Shown here piece by piece: positions 35,668-44,863 of a DNA stretch of 62,584 nucleotides. The stretch comes from Arcobacter_B sp049472135 (lineage in GTDB: Bacteria > Campylobacterota > Campylobacteria > Campylobacterales > Arcobacteraceae). How positions within the stretch are numbered: position 1 is the first letter of the stretch; each line of letters begins with the position of its first letter. A program made the translations under genes and the position numbers. The notes below the pieces were generated by a model. It saw nothing but the letters and a program-made list of their open reading frames with translations. It was not told the DNA's origin and made no database searches. The stretch covers positions 1-62,584 of the forward strand of contig NZ_JBMOVV010000014.1 in the NCBI RefSeq assembly GCF_049472135.1, read 5' to 3'.

Positions 35668-36738
35668 CTATATCTTAGGGACTAAAATAAAAAGTCTTCC
35701 TTTCTCTTTCATAAGACCAGCTAACTCTTCAGCACTATTTCCATAACCAAAGAAAAAATCAGCTCTAATTTCACCTTTTATAGCACCACCTGTATCAGCT
35801 GCAACCACTAATCTATTTATAGGCTCTTTTGTTTTAGGGTTTTTTGTTTGTATAAATACAGGCATACCTAAAGGAATATGTCTTTTATCAACTGCTATAT
35901 TTCTTTTTGCTAATAAAGGAACACCTAAACTTCCTGTTGCTGTTTGTTCTTTTTTTGTAAAAAAGATATAACTTGGATTTGAATTTAAAATTTCATCAAC
36001 TTTACTTGGATTTTCATCTAAAAACTTTTTAATTGTTTGTAAAGAGATATTCTCTTTTTGTAAATAACCTTTATCAAGCATTGTTTTTCCAATAGCAACA
36101 TATTTTCTTCCATTTTGGTTTGCATATCCAATATTTAAAATCTCTCCATTCTCAAGTTTTACTCTACCTGAACCTTGAATATGTAGGAAAAATAAATCTA
36201 CTTTATTATCCACATAAACAATTACTTCTAAATCATCTCTTTTTTCAATCTCTTCTCTTGTATCATAAGGATATAAATATCCATTTAACTCTTTTGCTTT
36301 ATATTTAAATCTTTTAAAATTTTGATATTTATTTTTATCTCTTAGATTTACTAAATCTTTTGGCGTTTTATAAATTGGATATTTATATTTATCAGTTTTT
36401 GTCAAACTCCCATTTAACAATGGCTCATAATAGCCAGTGATTAAACCTAAATCACCCTTATTTGAAACTAATACCCTTGGTGTAAAATATTTAGTAAAAA
36501 ACTCTTCTCCATTTTCATAATATAATGAGTTTTCACAAACATTTTTAAACATCTCTTTTTTAGATGCATTAACACATGCTTTTTTAAATGCCACTAAGGC
36601 TTCATCTAAATCATCATCAAAAAATCCATGCATATAATCATAAGTAGATTGTTTTAAAGTAGGAGTATGTGACTCTTGTTTTGTAGAACATGCAGTAAAT
36701 AAAAAAATAGCAATAATTGGAAATAAAATATACTTCAT
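35668..36738 (-). CDS. mltA: Membrane-bound lytic murein transglycosylase A
   Basis: A 356-residue lipoprotein that cleaves peptidoglycan glycan strands. A lipobox (FTACS) ends the signal peptide. It has the MltA core with LGLITGYYEPLLNG, FLHIQGSGRV and the C-terminal 3D-type domain with the catalytic Asp in AADTGGAIKG followed by RADFFFGYG. Normal length. Confidence 0.94.
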   Translation of the reverse strand: MKYILFPIIAIFLFTACSTKQESHTPTLKQSTYDYMHGFFDDDLDEALVAFKKACVNASKKEMFKNVCENSLYYENGEEFFTKYFTPRVLVSNKGDLGLITGYYEPLLNGSLTKTDKYKYPIYKTPKDLVNLRDKNKYQNFKRFKYKAKELNGYLYPYDTREEIEKRDDLEVIVYVDNKVDLFFLHIQGSGRVKLENGEILNIGYANQNGRKYVAIGKTMLDKGYLQKENISLQTIKKFLDENPSKVDEILNSNPSYIFFTKKEQTATGSLGVPLLAKRNIAVDKRHIPLGMPVFIQTKNPKTKEPINRLVVAADTGGAIKGEIRADFFFGYGNSAEELAGLMKEKGRLFILVPKI

Positions 36739-36769
36739 GATTAGCCTTGTGATATAGTGATTATAAATT

Positions 36770-37465
36770 CTAACATTTTTGAGTTTTTATCTTATTAACT
36801 TTTGTAAAAACCAACCATAAAAACCAAAATAAAACTGTTATACCAAGTGCAGCGATTAATGCTGGCATTGGATTATCAAAGTTACTAATTGAACCTGCAT
36901 AAGAGATTGCACTTACATAAGGAATAGTTCCTAAACTCCATGCTAACAAATATTTTTTTAATGGCATTTTACAAGTTCCTGATAAACAAGAAGATATCTC
37001 AGGAAGTAAAGGTACTGCCCTTGATAAAATAATAACTAAGAAACCATGGTTATTAAAAATATCTTTCATTTCTTGTTTTTGTGGTTCATTTGATGAAAGT
37101 TTATTTAAAACCTTTTCTCCATATCTTTTCGATAAAAAATAACCTGTTAAAGAAGCACATAATAAACCTATTAAAGTATAAAATATTGCCCCTTGCAAAC
37201 CTAAAAAATATCCAGCTAAAAGAATAACAGTCATCGTAGGAATAGCAATAAATAAATCAATAAATAAAAGTAAAATAACAAGTGAACCAATGATATAAGA
37301 AGGTTGTTCTTTTAAAGTAGTAAAAGTCTGCTTAATATCATCAATACTTAATACACCACTAAATTTAATAATTAGTAACATACTAGTAAAAATTGTAAAT
37401 AGAATTAAAATAGATTTAATTAATAATTTCATTTTATAATCTTTAGTTTTTGTGATTATAAACAT
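36770..37465 (-). CDS. TVP38/TMEM64 (VTT, DedA-related) membrane protein
   Basis: A 231-residue protein with about five membrane helices and the VTT-domain motif FLVIILSRAVPLLPEISSCLSG (written here within 20 residues: VIILSRAVPLLPE), with GYFLSKRYGEKVL before it. Relatives are proposed lipid scramblases or transporters. Alone in its unit, upstream of mltA with a 31-bp gap. Confidence 0.88.
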   Translation of the reverse strand: MFIITKTKDYKMKLLIKSILILFTIFTSMLLIIKFSGVLSIDDIKQTFTTLKEQPSYIIGSLVILLLFIDLFIAIPTMTVILLAGYFLGLQGAIFYTLIGLLCASLTGYFLSKRYGEKVLNKLSSNEPQKQEMKDIFNNHGFLVIILSRAVPLLPEISSCLSGTCKMPLKKYLLAWSLGTIPYVSAISYAGSISNFDNPMPALIAALGITVLFWFLWLVFTKVNKIKTQKC

Positions 37466-37493
37466 AAAAGGTTAATGATTCGTAAAAGATATT

Positions 37494-37775
37494 TTAAACT
37501 TGAGAATAAACCTCTTTTAATCCACAGTGTTTACATCTATACTCTATATCATTTACTCCAGAGCAACCTCCACTTTTAAGCATTCTTGCACTTATAGCTT
37601 CTGATTTAAATGTAGTTTTTGTATTTTCATCATAAAAAGTTCTAGTAGTTTCCCCACAATCTGGGCAAATACCTTTGTTTAATTTATCAACACGAGAGTG
37701 TTTGTTTTTGAAGTATAATAAAACTGAGAATATTACTATTAAAAAAACTAATAGTAAAAAAATTAGTGTTTGCAT
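37494..37775 (-). CDS. Small membrane protein with zinc-ribbon
   Basis: A 93-residue protein with an N-terminal membrane helix (about 3-22) and a cytoplasmic zinc-ribbon made from CPDCGE and CKHCGL, with an extra Cys in GGCSG. It lies 10 bp after dnaK, so probably on the same transcript. Function unknown. Confidence 0.75.
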   Translation of the reverse strand: MQTLIFLLLVFLIVIFSVLLYFKNKHSRVDKLNKGICPDCGETTRTFYDENTKTTFKSEAISARMLKSGGCSGVNDIEYRCKHCGLKEVYSQV

Positions 37776-37785
37776 GAAGTAGAGA

Positions 37786-39678
37786 TTACTCTACTTCTGC
37801 ATCGATAACATCGTCATCGTCTTTTTTAGCTTTTTGGTTTGGTTGAGCACCTTGTGCACCACCTGCTTGTTGCTCTTTAGCATACATAGCTTCAGCTAAC
37901 TTGTGAGATTTTTCAGTTAATGCTTTAACTTTCTCTTCAATTTGCTCTTTTGTTGCATTTTCATCTTTTAGAATCTCTTCTAATTCAGCTGCTGCATCAA
38001 TAATAGCTTTTTTCTCTTCTTCAGAAACAGCATTTTCATTCTCTTCTAAAGTTTTTCTTGTTGAGTGAAGTAATGCATCAGCTTGGTTTCTAACTTCAAT
38101 TACTTCTTTTCTTTTTGCATCAGCTTCTTTGTTTGCTTCAGCTTCATTTACCATTTTTTCGATTTCTTCATCAGATAATCCAGATGAACCAGAAATAGTA
38201 ATTTTATTCTCTTTTCCAGTACCTTTGTCTTTAGCAGATACATTTAAAACACCATTTGCATCAATATCAAATGTTACTTCAATTTGAGGTACACCTCTTG
38301 GAGCTGCAGGAATATCAGATAATTCGAACATACCTAAAGATTTATTATCTTTAGCAAACTCTCTTTCACCTTGAGCAACGTGAATAGATACAGCTGGTTG
38401 ATTATCTTCAGCAGTAGAGAATACTTGAGATTTTTTAACAGGAATAGTAGTACCTTTCTCAATTAACTTAGTTAATACTCCACCTAAAGTTTCAATACCT
38501 AATGATAAAGGAGTTACGTCTAATAATAATACGTCTTTTACATCACCTTTTAATACACCAGCTTGAACAGCAGCACCAGCAGCAACAACTTCATCAGGGT
38601 TAACACCTTTATTTAAGTCTTTTCCAAAGTACTCTTTAACTACAGAGTTAGCTTTTGGTAATCTAGTTGATCCACCAACCATGATTACTTCTTCAATTTC
38701 ACCTTTATCTAATCCAGCATCATCTAAAGCAACTTTGATGTGATCTAAAGTTTCGTTAATTAAGTGCTCAGTCATAGACTCAAATTTAGCTCTAGTTAAA
38801 GATTTAACTAAGTGAACTGGTCCAGCGTTACCCATAGAAATAAATGGTAAGTTGATTTCTGTTGAATCAGCAGAAGATAACTCTTTCTTTGCATTTTCAG
38901 CAGCATCTTTTAATCTTTGTAATGCCATTTTGTCATTTTTGATATCAAAACCATTTTCAGATTCGAACTCTTTTGCTAACCAATCAATAATAGCGTTATC
39001 AAAGTCATCTCCACCTAAGAATGCATTACCATCAGTAGATAATACTTCAAAAGTTCCATCACCAATTTCTAATACAGTAACGTCAAAAGTACCACCACCT
39101 AAATCATATACTAATACTTTTTCTTCACCTTTTTTATCTAAACCATATGCTAATGAAGCAGCTGTTGGCTCATTGATAATTCTTAATACATTTAAACCTG
39201 CAATTGTTCCAGCTTCTTGAGTAGCTTTTCTTTGTGCATCATTGAAGTATGCAGGAACTGTAATAACTGCATCAGTTACAGGAGCACCTAAAAACTCTTC
39301 TGCATCAGCTTTTAATTTTCCTAAAATTTTTGCAGAAATTTCTTGAGGAGTATATACTTTATCAGCAATCTCAACAGCAGCTGCACCGCTTCTATCAACG
39401 ATTTTGTATCCTACTTTATCTTGTGCTTCTTGTGCATTTTTTTCGTCCATCATAAGACCCATAATTCTCTTAATAGAGTAAATAGTCTTTTCAGGGTTTG
39501 TAATAGCTTGTCTTTTTGCTGGATCACCAACTAAAACTTCACCTTTATCAGTAAATGCTACAATTGAAGGAGTAGTGTTTTTACCTTCTTTATTAGGGAT
39601 TACTTTAGCTTCTCCACCTTCGTAAACTGCCATACAAGAGTTTGTTGTACCTAAGTCAATTCCAATTACTTTGCTCAT
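37786..39678 (-). CDS. dnaK: Chaperone DnaK (Hsp70)
   Basis: A 630-residue Hsp70 with IGIDLGTTNSCMAV at the N-terminus, the phosphate loops VYDLGGGTFDVTVLE and VGGSTRLPK, the substrate-binding domain and a C-terminal acidic tail ending DVIDAEVE. It works with GrpE, encoded just upstream, and DnaJ, not seen here. The 215-bp gap to grpE holds an unusual palindromic region. Confidence 0.98.
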   Translation of the reverse strand: MSKVIGIDLGTTNSCMAVYEGGEAKVIPNKEGKNTTPSIVAFTDKGEVLVGDPAKRQAITNPEKTIYSIKRIMGLMMDEKNAQEAQDKVGYKIVDRSGAAAVEIADKVYTPQEISAKILGKLKADAEEFLGAPVTDAVITVPAYFNDAQRKATQEAGTIAGLNVLRIINEPTAASLAYGLDKKGEEKVLVYDLGGGTFDVTVLEIGDGTFEVLSTDGNAFLGGDDFDNAIIDWLAKEFESENGFDIKNDKMALQRLKDAAENAKKELSSADSTEINLPFISMGNAGPVHLVKSLTRAKFESMTEHLINETLDHIKVALDDAGLDKGEIEEVIMVGGSTRLPKANSVVKEYFGKDLNKGVNPDEVVAAGAAVQAGVLKGDVKDVLLLDVTPLSLGIETLGGVLTKLIEKGTTIPVKKSQVFSTAEDNQPAVSIHVAQGEREFAKDNKSLGMFELSDIPAAPRGVPQIEVTFDIDANGVLNVSAKDKGTGKENKITISGSSGLSDEEIEKMVNEAEANKEADAKRKEVIEVRNQADALLHSTRKTLEENENAVSEEEKKAIIDAAAELEEILKDENATKEQIEEKVKALTEKSHKLAEAMYAKEQQAGGAQGAQPNQKAKKDDDDVIDAEVE

Positions 39679-39757
39679 TTTTTTTCCTTATCAAATTTTT
39701 ATTTTTATTTTCAAATATACATTTTAAAATCTATTAGTTTTATGACATTCCGGTCAA

Positions 39758-39890
39758 TCCTCAAAATATAAAAGTTCTATTTTGAGGATAGTTCAAGGCG
39801 GGCAAAAAATTTAAGGGAGGAGCTTACTTTCAGTAAGTGAGTCTCTTAAATTTTGCAGACCAACGCCGAAATATTCCAAAAGAGGACTTT
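39758..39890. repeat. Nested palindromic element between grpE and dnaK
   Basis: A perfect 10-bp hairpin, TCCTCAAAAT/ATTTTGAGGA (39758-39767 and 39779-39788), is followed by a larger imperfect palindrome. In the latter CTTACT/AGTAAG (around 39823-39836) is nested in AATTTAAGGGA/TCTCTTAAATT and in GGCG/CGCC, with AAAAGT/ACTTTT near the ends. The whole is unlike the simple AT-rich gaps of the neighbourhood and looks like a small dispersed repeat or a processing/attenuation structure in the heat-shock mRNA. Confidence 0.6.
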
Positions 39891-39893
39891 TAT

Positions 39894-40466
39894 CTATTTC
39901 TTACAGATACTTACCATTGCTGGTCTTAGTAATCTCTCTTTTAATTTATAACCCTTTTGAAGCTGTGCAACTATTTGTCCATCTTCATGATCTGGGCTAT
40001 CTATTTGCATTACTGCATCGTGGAAGTTTGGATCAAACTCACCATCTGTTTCTACAACTGAAATATCATGTTTTTCAAATGCAGTATAGAAGTTTTTAAT
40101 TGTTAATTCAACACCTTCTTTTAATTTACCTAATAACTCTTCTGCTGGCATATCTTTAGCTGCTTCTTCTGCAGCTAAAGCCATTTCTAAAGTATCAATT
40201 GGAGCTAATAAATCTTTTGCAAACTTTTCACTTGCATAGTCGATAGCTGCATACTTTTCTCTCTCAAGTCTTTTCTTAATATTTTCGAAATCTGCGTGTA
40301 CTCTTAAGTACTTATCTTCAGCTTCTTTTAACTTATCTTCTAATTGAGCTATTTGCTCTTCTGCACTTAACTCTTTTTCTTCACATGACTCTTCACAAGT
40401 CTCTTGTGTTTCTTTTTCTTGTGCAACTTCTTCGTTTAAAACTTCGTCTTTTTTTTCTTCACTCAA
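39894..40466 (-). CDS. grpE: Nucleotide exchange factor GrpE
   Basis: A 190-residue protein with an acidic glutamate- and cysteine-containing N-terminal tail, a long coiled coil (about 35-85, with RVHADFENIKKRLEREK) and a C-terminal beta domain containing GVELTIKNFYTAFEKH and GYKLKERLLRPAMV. It releases ADP from DnaK. 15 bp after hrcA, in the same operon. Confidence 0.97.
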   Translation of the reverse strand: MSEEKKDEVLNEEVAQEKETQETCEESCEEKELSAEEQIAQLEDKLKEAEDKYLRVHADFENIKKRLEREKYAAIDYASEKFAKDLLAPIDTLEMALAAEEAAKDMPAEELLGKLKEGVELTIKNFYTAFEKHDISVVETDGEFDPNFHDAVMQIDSPDHEDGQIVAQLQKGYKLKERLLRPAMVSICKK

Positions 40467-40481
40467 TTTTTTCTCCTATTA

Positions 40482-41273
40482 TTAAAAGCTTCTAATTTTT
40501 TTATAAAAGAACTCATAATCTTTTGCTAGTTCACCAATTACAAGCATTTTTACATCATTTCCTTCAACCTGACAAGAGTGGCAAATACCAATATAGTTTT
40601 GAGGTAAAAGATTTTCAAAATATAAACCTTCTTCAACTCTATTCAATACTTCACCTTTTAAAAAACTATCAATCGTCATTTCATCAAAGTTATAGCTTAA
40701 TGCTAAATTTAAAAACTCTTTGTAATTAAAAACTTCAAAATTAGAGTTTTGCAATGTATAAATAATTGCATTATATACTTCATAAGCGCCTACATCTTTT
40801 GAGATTTTCAGTATATCTTTTAATGACAAACTAATCATATCACCTAAAAATCTATAAAGTGCACTAGAATACTTAACATTTATTGCAAATGAAGTAAACT
40901 CTAATATCATATATTTATCTTCAACATTTATAATATTTTGCAGTAAATCAGAGTCCTCTTTTTTTAAGAATACTGTAACTCCCACTTGAGATGCATAATA
41001 TTGTAAAGCTTTTAAGTTAATCTCATTTAATTTGAAATCTAACTTACTTTTCCAATATTGTTTTAAAGCTTCAATAGTTGGAGTTCTTCCACTACTAATA
41101 TGCTCTTGAGCTAAAAAACCTTCATCTCCTAACTTTTTAAAGTATCCTCTAATCGTTGCAGGAGAGTATGTAATATCATACATTGATTTTAGCTGTGTAG
41201 AACCAATTGGCTCTAAATGCTCAATATATGCTTTTATAATAGACTGTAATAAAAACTCTTTTTTATCAATCAT
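40482..41273 (-). CDS. hrcA: Heat-inducible transcription repressor HrcA
   Basis: A 263-residue repressor with an N-terminal winged helix (about 1-75, including IGSTQLKSMYDITYSPATIRG) followed by a GAF-like dimerisation domain. It is shorter than the about 340 residues of Gram-positive relatives, as is usual in Campylobacterota. First gene of the hrcA-grpE-dnaK operon, preceded by a CIRCE operator, so it should repress itself. Confidence 0.95.
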   Translation of the reverse strand: MIDKKEFLLQSIIKAYIEHLEPIGSTQLKSMYDITYSPATIRGYFKKLGDEGFLAQEHISSGRTPTIEALKQYWKSKLDFKLNEINLKALQYYASQVGVTVFLKKEDSDLLQNIINVEDKYMILEFTSFAINVKYSSALYRFLGDMISLSLKDILKISKDVGAYEVYNAIIYTLQNSNFEVFNYKEFLNLALSYNFDEMTIDSFLKGEVLNRVEEGLYFENLLPQNYIGICHSCQVEGNDVKMLVIGELAKDYEFFYKKIRSF

Positions 41274-41297
41274 ATTTCTTTACCATTTTTCAATTTT

Positions 41298-41324
41298 TTA
41301 GCACTCGTTCTCTCAAACTGCTAA
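41298..41324 (-). promoter_or_regulatory. CIRCE operator for HrcA
   Basis: TTAGCACTC-N9-AACTGCTAA. The left arm is a perfect match to CIRCE; the right arm differs at two of nine bases from GAGTGCTAA. It lies 25 bp before hrcA and overlaps the predicted transcription start. Confidence 0.85.
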
Positions 41325-41327
41325 AGA

Positions 41328-41357
41328 ATTATAACTTATTGAGTGTATCTTTGTCAA
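41328..41357 (-). promoter_or_regulatory. Sigma-70 promoter of hrcA-grpE-dnaK
   Basis: On the minus strand TTGACA (41352-41357) and TATAAT (41328-41333) are both perfect and 18 bp apart. The start site would fall inside the CIRCE element, fitting repression by blocking RNA polymerase. Confidence 0.8.
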
Positions 41358-41634
41358 GTAATATTGAAACGAATTTATAAAAATTTTTAAAATTTTAATT
41401 TCTAATTTGAACTTGTATAAATTTTAAAATAGGACACTTTTTATACACATTAGTAACCACTTTTAAGAAAAATTTCAATTTTAATATGATAAATTTATGA
41501 TTAATTGTAATTTTTATGCAATTTTTATGAAATTATTTGTAATTGCTACTACTTGAATATTTTATTATATGTGATATAATTATTGAGTGTACATATGATA
41601 CATCTAATTTACATAAAAAATCAAAGGAGAAGAA
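41358..41634 (+). promoter_or_regulatory. Promoter region of the TAXI-TRAP genes
   Basis: The 361-bp gap from 41274 holds the hrcA control sites on its left and this promoter on its right. TTGAAT (41553-41558) and TATAAT (41575-41580) are 16 bp apart. Just downstream a partly palindromic TGTACATATGATACA (41588-41602) could be an operator at the start site. AAGGAGAAGAA provides a strong ribosome binding site for the first gene. Nothing else is seen in 41358-41550. Confidence 0.65.
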
Positions 41635-42582
41635 ATGAAGAAAATTGCTACAGCTGCTTTATTAGGAGCACTTACGATTCCAGCATTCGCTGCTGAATTT
41701 ATTACTATTGGTACTGGTGGTGTTACAGGAACTTACTATCCAACAGGTGGTGCTGTTTGTAGATTAGTTAATAAGTATAAAAAAGAGACTAAAATCAGAT
41801 GTTCTGTTGAATCAACTGGTGGTTCTGTTTACAATATTAATACTATCAAAAATGGTGAGTTAGACTTTGGTATTGCTCAATCTGATGTTGTTTACCAAGC
41901 AGCACAAGGAACAAAAAAGTTTGACGGAGAGCCTGTTAAAAAATTAAGATCTGTAATGGCTATTTACCCAGAGTTATTTACATTAGTTACTAGAAAAGAT
42001 GCTAACATTAATGATATCATGGATGTTAAGGGTAAAAGAATTAACTTAGGAAACCCAGGTTCAGGTAACGAAGCTACAGCTTTAGCATTATTTAAAGCAG
42101 TAGGAATTAAAAAAGATGATTTAGCATTTGCAGGTGCTTTAAAAGCAGCAGAAATGCCAGATGCATTAAGAGATAACAAGATTGATGGTTACTTCTACAT
42201 GGTAGGACACCCAACTGCAAATATTAAAGATGCTTCAAACTCTGTTGACGTGAAAATCACTCCAATTAAAGGTGATAAAGTTGATGCATTAGTTAAAGCT
42301 AACCCTTACTTTGCACAATCTGATGTTCCAGGTGGAATCTATAAAGGAAATGCTGAAGGAACTCCAACATTTGGTGTTAAAGCAGTACTTGTTACTAGTA
42401 CAGATGTAAGCGACAAAGCAGTGTACACTGTAGTTAAAGCAATCTTAGAAAACTTTGATGCATTCAAAAAACTACACCCAGCATACGCTAACATTACAAA
42501 AGAGTCTTTATTAGACGGTCTTTCTGCTCCTATGCATGAAGGTGCAAAAAAATACTTCAAAGAAGCAGGAATTTTAAAATAA
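41635..42582 (+). CDS. TRAP transporter solute receptor, TAXI family
   Basis: A 315-residue periplasmic binding protein with a signal peptide (about 1-20) and the TAXI-family opening FITIGTGGVTGTYYPTGGAV, then KRINLGNPGSGNEATAL and DGYFYMVGHPTANI. It delivers an organic acid-like solute to the fused permease encoded 95 bp downstream. The substrate cannot be read from the sequence; glutamate/glutamine and related acids are typical for the family. Confidence 0.95.
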   Translation: MKKIATAALLGALTIPAFAAEFITIGTGGVTGTYYPTGGAVCRLVNKYKKETKIRCSVESTGGSVYNINTIKNGELDFGIAQSDVVYQAAQGTKKFDGEPVKKLRSVMAIYPELFTLVTRKDANINDIMDVKGKRINLGNPGSGNEATALALFKAVGIKKDDLAFAGALKAAEMPDALRDNKIDGYFYMVGHPTANIKDASNSVDVKITPIKGDKVDALVKANPYFAQSDVPGGIYKGNAEGTPTFGVKAVLVTSTDVSDKAVYTVVKAILENFDAFKKLHPAYANITKESLLDGLSAPMHEGAKKYFKEAGILK

Positions 42583-42677
42583 TTGTTTCTTTCTTAAGGG
42601 ATTTTCCCTTAGAAACTCCACATTTAGATAAGCATTTTTAAATGCTTATCTAAAAAATCTCACACAAAGGATTTACT

Positions 42678-44801
42678 ATGGCTATTTATGAAGAAAAACC
42701 TCATAAACTTAGTGAATTAGAAGAAGAACAAGCTAATGAAACTGAAGCTGTTGTTAATGAACTAGAAGGTCAAAGAGTTTTCGGAAGAGAACACTATGAG
42801 TTTTGGCTGATTTCATCAATTGCATTAGCTTGGTCTTTATTTCAGCTTTATATAGTAATTGAACCTGTTAATTCAACAATTACTAGATCTGTTCACTTAA
42901 GTTTTGCCATGATTTTAGCTTTTTTAATCTATCCAATGTTTAAAAAAGAGTACTTTTTAAGAAAAATTAGATGGTTTGGTTATATGTTTGCAACACTTGG
43001 ATTAATAAGTGCTGGATATATAGCTTTTATGTATGATGAACTTGCTTTAAGACCAGGTGACTATACAGCACTTGATATATTTATTGCTTTATTTGCAATT
43101 GTTATTTTAATTGAAGCAGGTAGAAGAGTTTTAGGTTTTGCCTTAAGTTTAATTGCTATTGTCTTTATTGCATATGATTTACTTGGTCCTTATATGCCTG
43201 AGCTTATTATTCACAAGGGTGCAAGTTTAAATAAACTAGCTGGACATATGTACTTAACAACTGAAGGTATTTTTGGTGTTCCTCTTGGAGTATCTGCTGG
43301 ATTTGTTTTTCTTTTTGTACTATTTGGTTCACTTTTAGATAAAGCTGGGGCTGGTGAATATTTCATTAACTTAGCATTTGCTATGCTTGGAAAATATAGA
43401 GGTGGTCCTGCAAAAGCTTCTGTTGTTGCATCTGGATTTACAGGTATTATGTCTGGATCTTCTATTGCAAATACTGTTACAACTGGTACATTTACAATTC
43501 CATTAATGAAAAAAACTGGATTTAGGCCAGAACAAGCAGGAGCGGTTGAAGTTGCCTCATCTACAAATGGTCAATTAATGCCTCCTGTTATGGGTGCTGC
43601 TGCATTTATTATTGCAGAGTTCTTAGGTATGGCATATACAGATGTAATTTTTGCTGCGTTTATTCCTGCATTTGTTTCATACTTTGCACTATTTTATATT
43701 GTTCACTTAGAGGCATTAAAATTAGGTCTTAAAGGTATGGATGATGAGGATTTACCTCCAAAATGGAAAACATTTGCTCAAGGTATTCACTATTTAGTTC
43801 CTATTTTCTTCTTATTATATACACTTATGATTTTAAGAGAATCAGCTGCAAGTGCTGCATTTAATGCAATTATGTTACTTATGATGTTAATGGTTGTTCA
43901 ACACCCACTTAAAGCTATTATTACAGGACAAAAATTAACTAGAGAGATTTGGTTATCTGGATTTGTTGATATCTTAGCGGGTATGATTAGTGGTGCTAAA
44001 AACATGGTTCCTATTGCAATTGCTACAGCCTTAGCTGGTATTGTAGTTGGTTCTATTACATTAACAGGACTTGGTCAAGTATTATTAGAAGTTATTGAGA
44101 CATTATCAGGTGGAAACATCTTCTTAATTCTTATCTTAGCAGCTGTTATCTCACTTATTTTAGGTATGGGATTACCAACTACTGCTAACTATATCGTAAT
44201 GGCTTCATTAACTGCGCCAGTTATTTTAGTATTAGCACAAGATAATGGATTCTTAATTCCTGCAATTGCGGCTCACTTATTTGTATTCTACTTTGGTATT
44301 TTAGCAGATGATACCCCACCAGTAGGACTTGCCGCCTATGCAGCAGCGGGTATTGCAAAAGCAGACCCAATTAAAACAGGTATCCAAGGGTTTAAATATG
44401 ATATTAGAACGGCTATTTTACCGTTTATGTTCTTCTTTAACCCCGAGTTATTATTAATTGCTAGTGTTGATGAACTTAATCCTTCTAATCCAGCAGGATG
44501 GGTATGGATAACAAACCCAGTTGATATTGTTGTAATATTTGCAACAGCACTTGTTGGAATGTTAGCATTCTCTTGTTTCTCACAAGGATACTTCATTACA
44601 AAAGCAAATGTAATTGAAAGATTTATATTCTTAAGTATAGTTCCATTTATGTTCTTACCTAAGATTGTAGAGTCATTCTTAAACTTACCAACTCACTATA
44701 TCTCTTATGCTATAGGTATTGGTATTTTTGCAGTACTTTATGTATTGCAAAAAGCAAAAGATAAAGCTTCAAAAGTTTCAGTTCACGAAGCTGAACTTTA
44801 A
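42678..44801 (+). CDS. TRAP transporter fused permease (4TM-12TM), TAXI associated
   Basis: A 707-residue membrane protein in which the small DctQ-like and large DctM-like subunits are fused, as usual for TAXI systems. Many helices are present, with the conserved SGSSIANTVTTGTFTIPLMK and GMGLPTTANYIVMA loops characteristic of DctM. The pair forms a complete ion-driven uptake system with the preceding receptor. A strong terminator follows. Confidence 0.95.
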   Translation: MAIYEEKPHKLSELEEEQANETEAVVNELEGQRVFGREHYEFWLISSIALAWSLFQLYIVIEPVNSTITRSVHLSFAMILAFLIYPMFKKEYFLRKIRWFGYMFATLGLISAGYIAFMYDELALRPGDYTALDIFIALFAIVILIEAGRRVLGFALSLIAIVFIAYDLLGPYMPELIIHKGASLNKLAGHMYLTTEGIFGVPLGVSAGFVFLFVLFGSLLDKAGAGEYFINLAFAMLGKYRGGPAKASVVASGFTGIMSGSSIANTVTTGTFTIPLMKKTGFRPEQAGAVEVASSTNGQLMPPVMGAAAFIIAEFLGMAYTDVIFAAFIPAFVSYFALFYIVHLEALKLGLKGMDDEDLPPKWKTFAQGIHYLVPIFFLLYTLMILRESAASAAFNAIMLLMMLMVVQHPLKAIITGQKLTREIWLSGFVDILAGMISGAKNMVPIAIATALAGIVVGSITLTGLGQVLLEVIETLSGGNIFLILILAAVISLILGMGLPTTANYIVMASLTAPVILVLAQDNGFLIPAIAAHLFVFYFGILADDTPPVGLAAYAAAGIAKADPIKTGIQGFKYDIRTAILPFMFFFNPELLLIASVDELNPSNPAGWVWITNPVDIVVIFATALVGMLAFSCFSQGYFITKANVIERFIFLSIVPFMFLPKIVESFLNLPTHYISYAIGIGIFAVLYVLQKAKDKASKVSVHEAEL

Positions 44802-44806
44802 AGCAA

Positions 44807-44843
44807 AAAAAAGGGGAAAGACTTAAACTCTTTCCCCTTTTTT
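44807..44843. terminator. Bidirectional rho-independent terminator
   Basis: A 15-bp perfect stem (AAAAAAGGGGAAAGA/TCTTTCCCCTTTTTT) with a 7-nt loop between the converging permease and response-regulator genes. A and T tracts on both sides make it work in both directions. Confidence 0.9.
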
Positions 44844-44863
44844 AATAGCTAAATAAAATAAAT

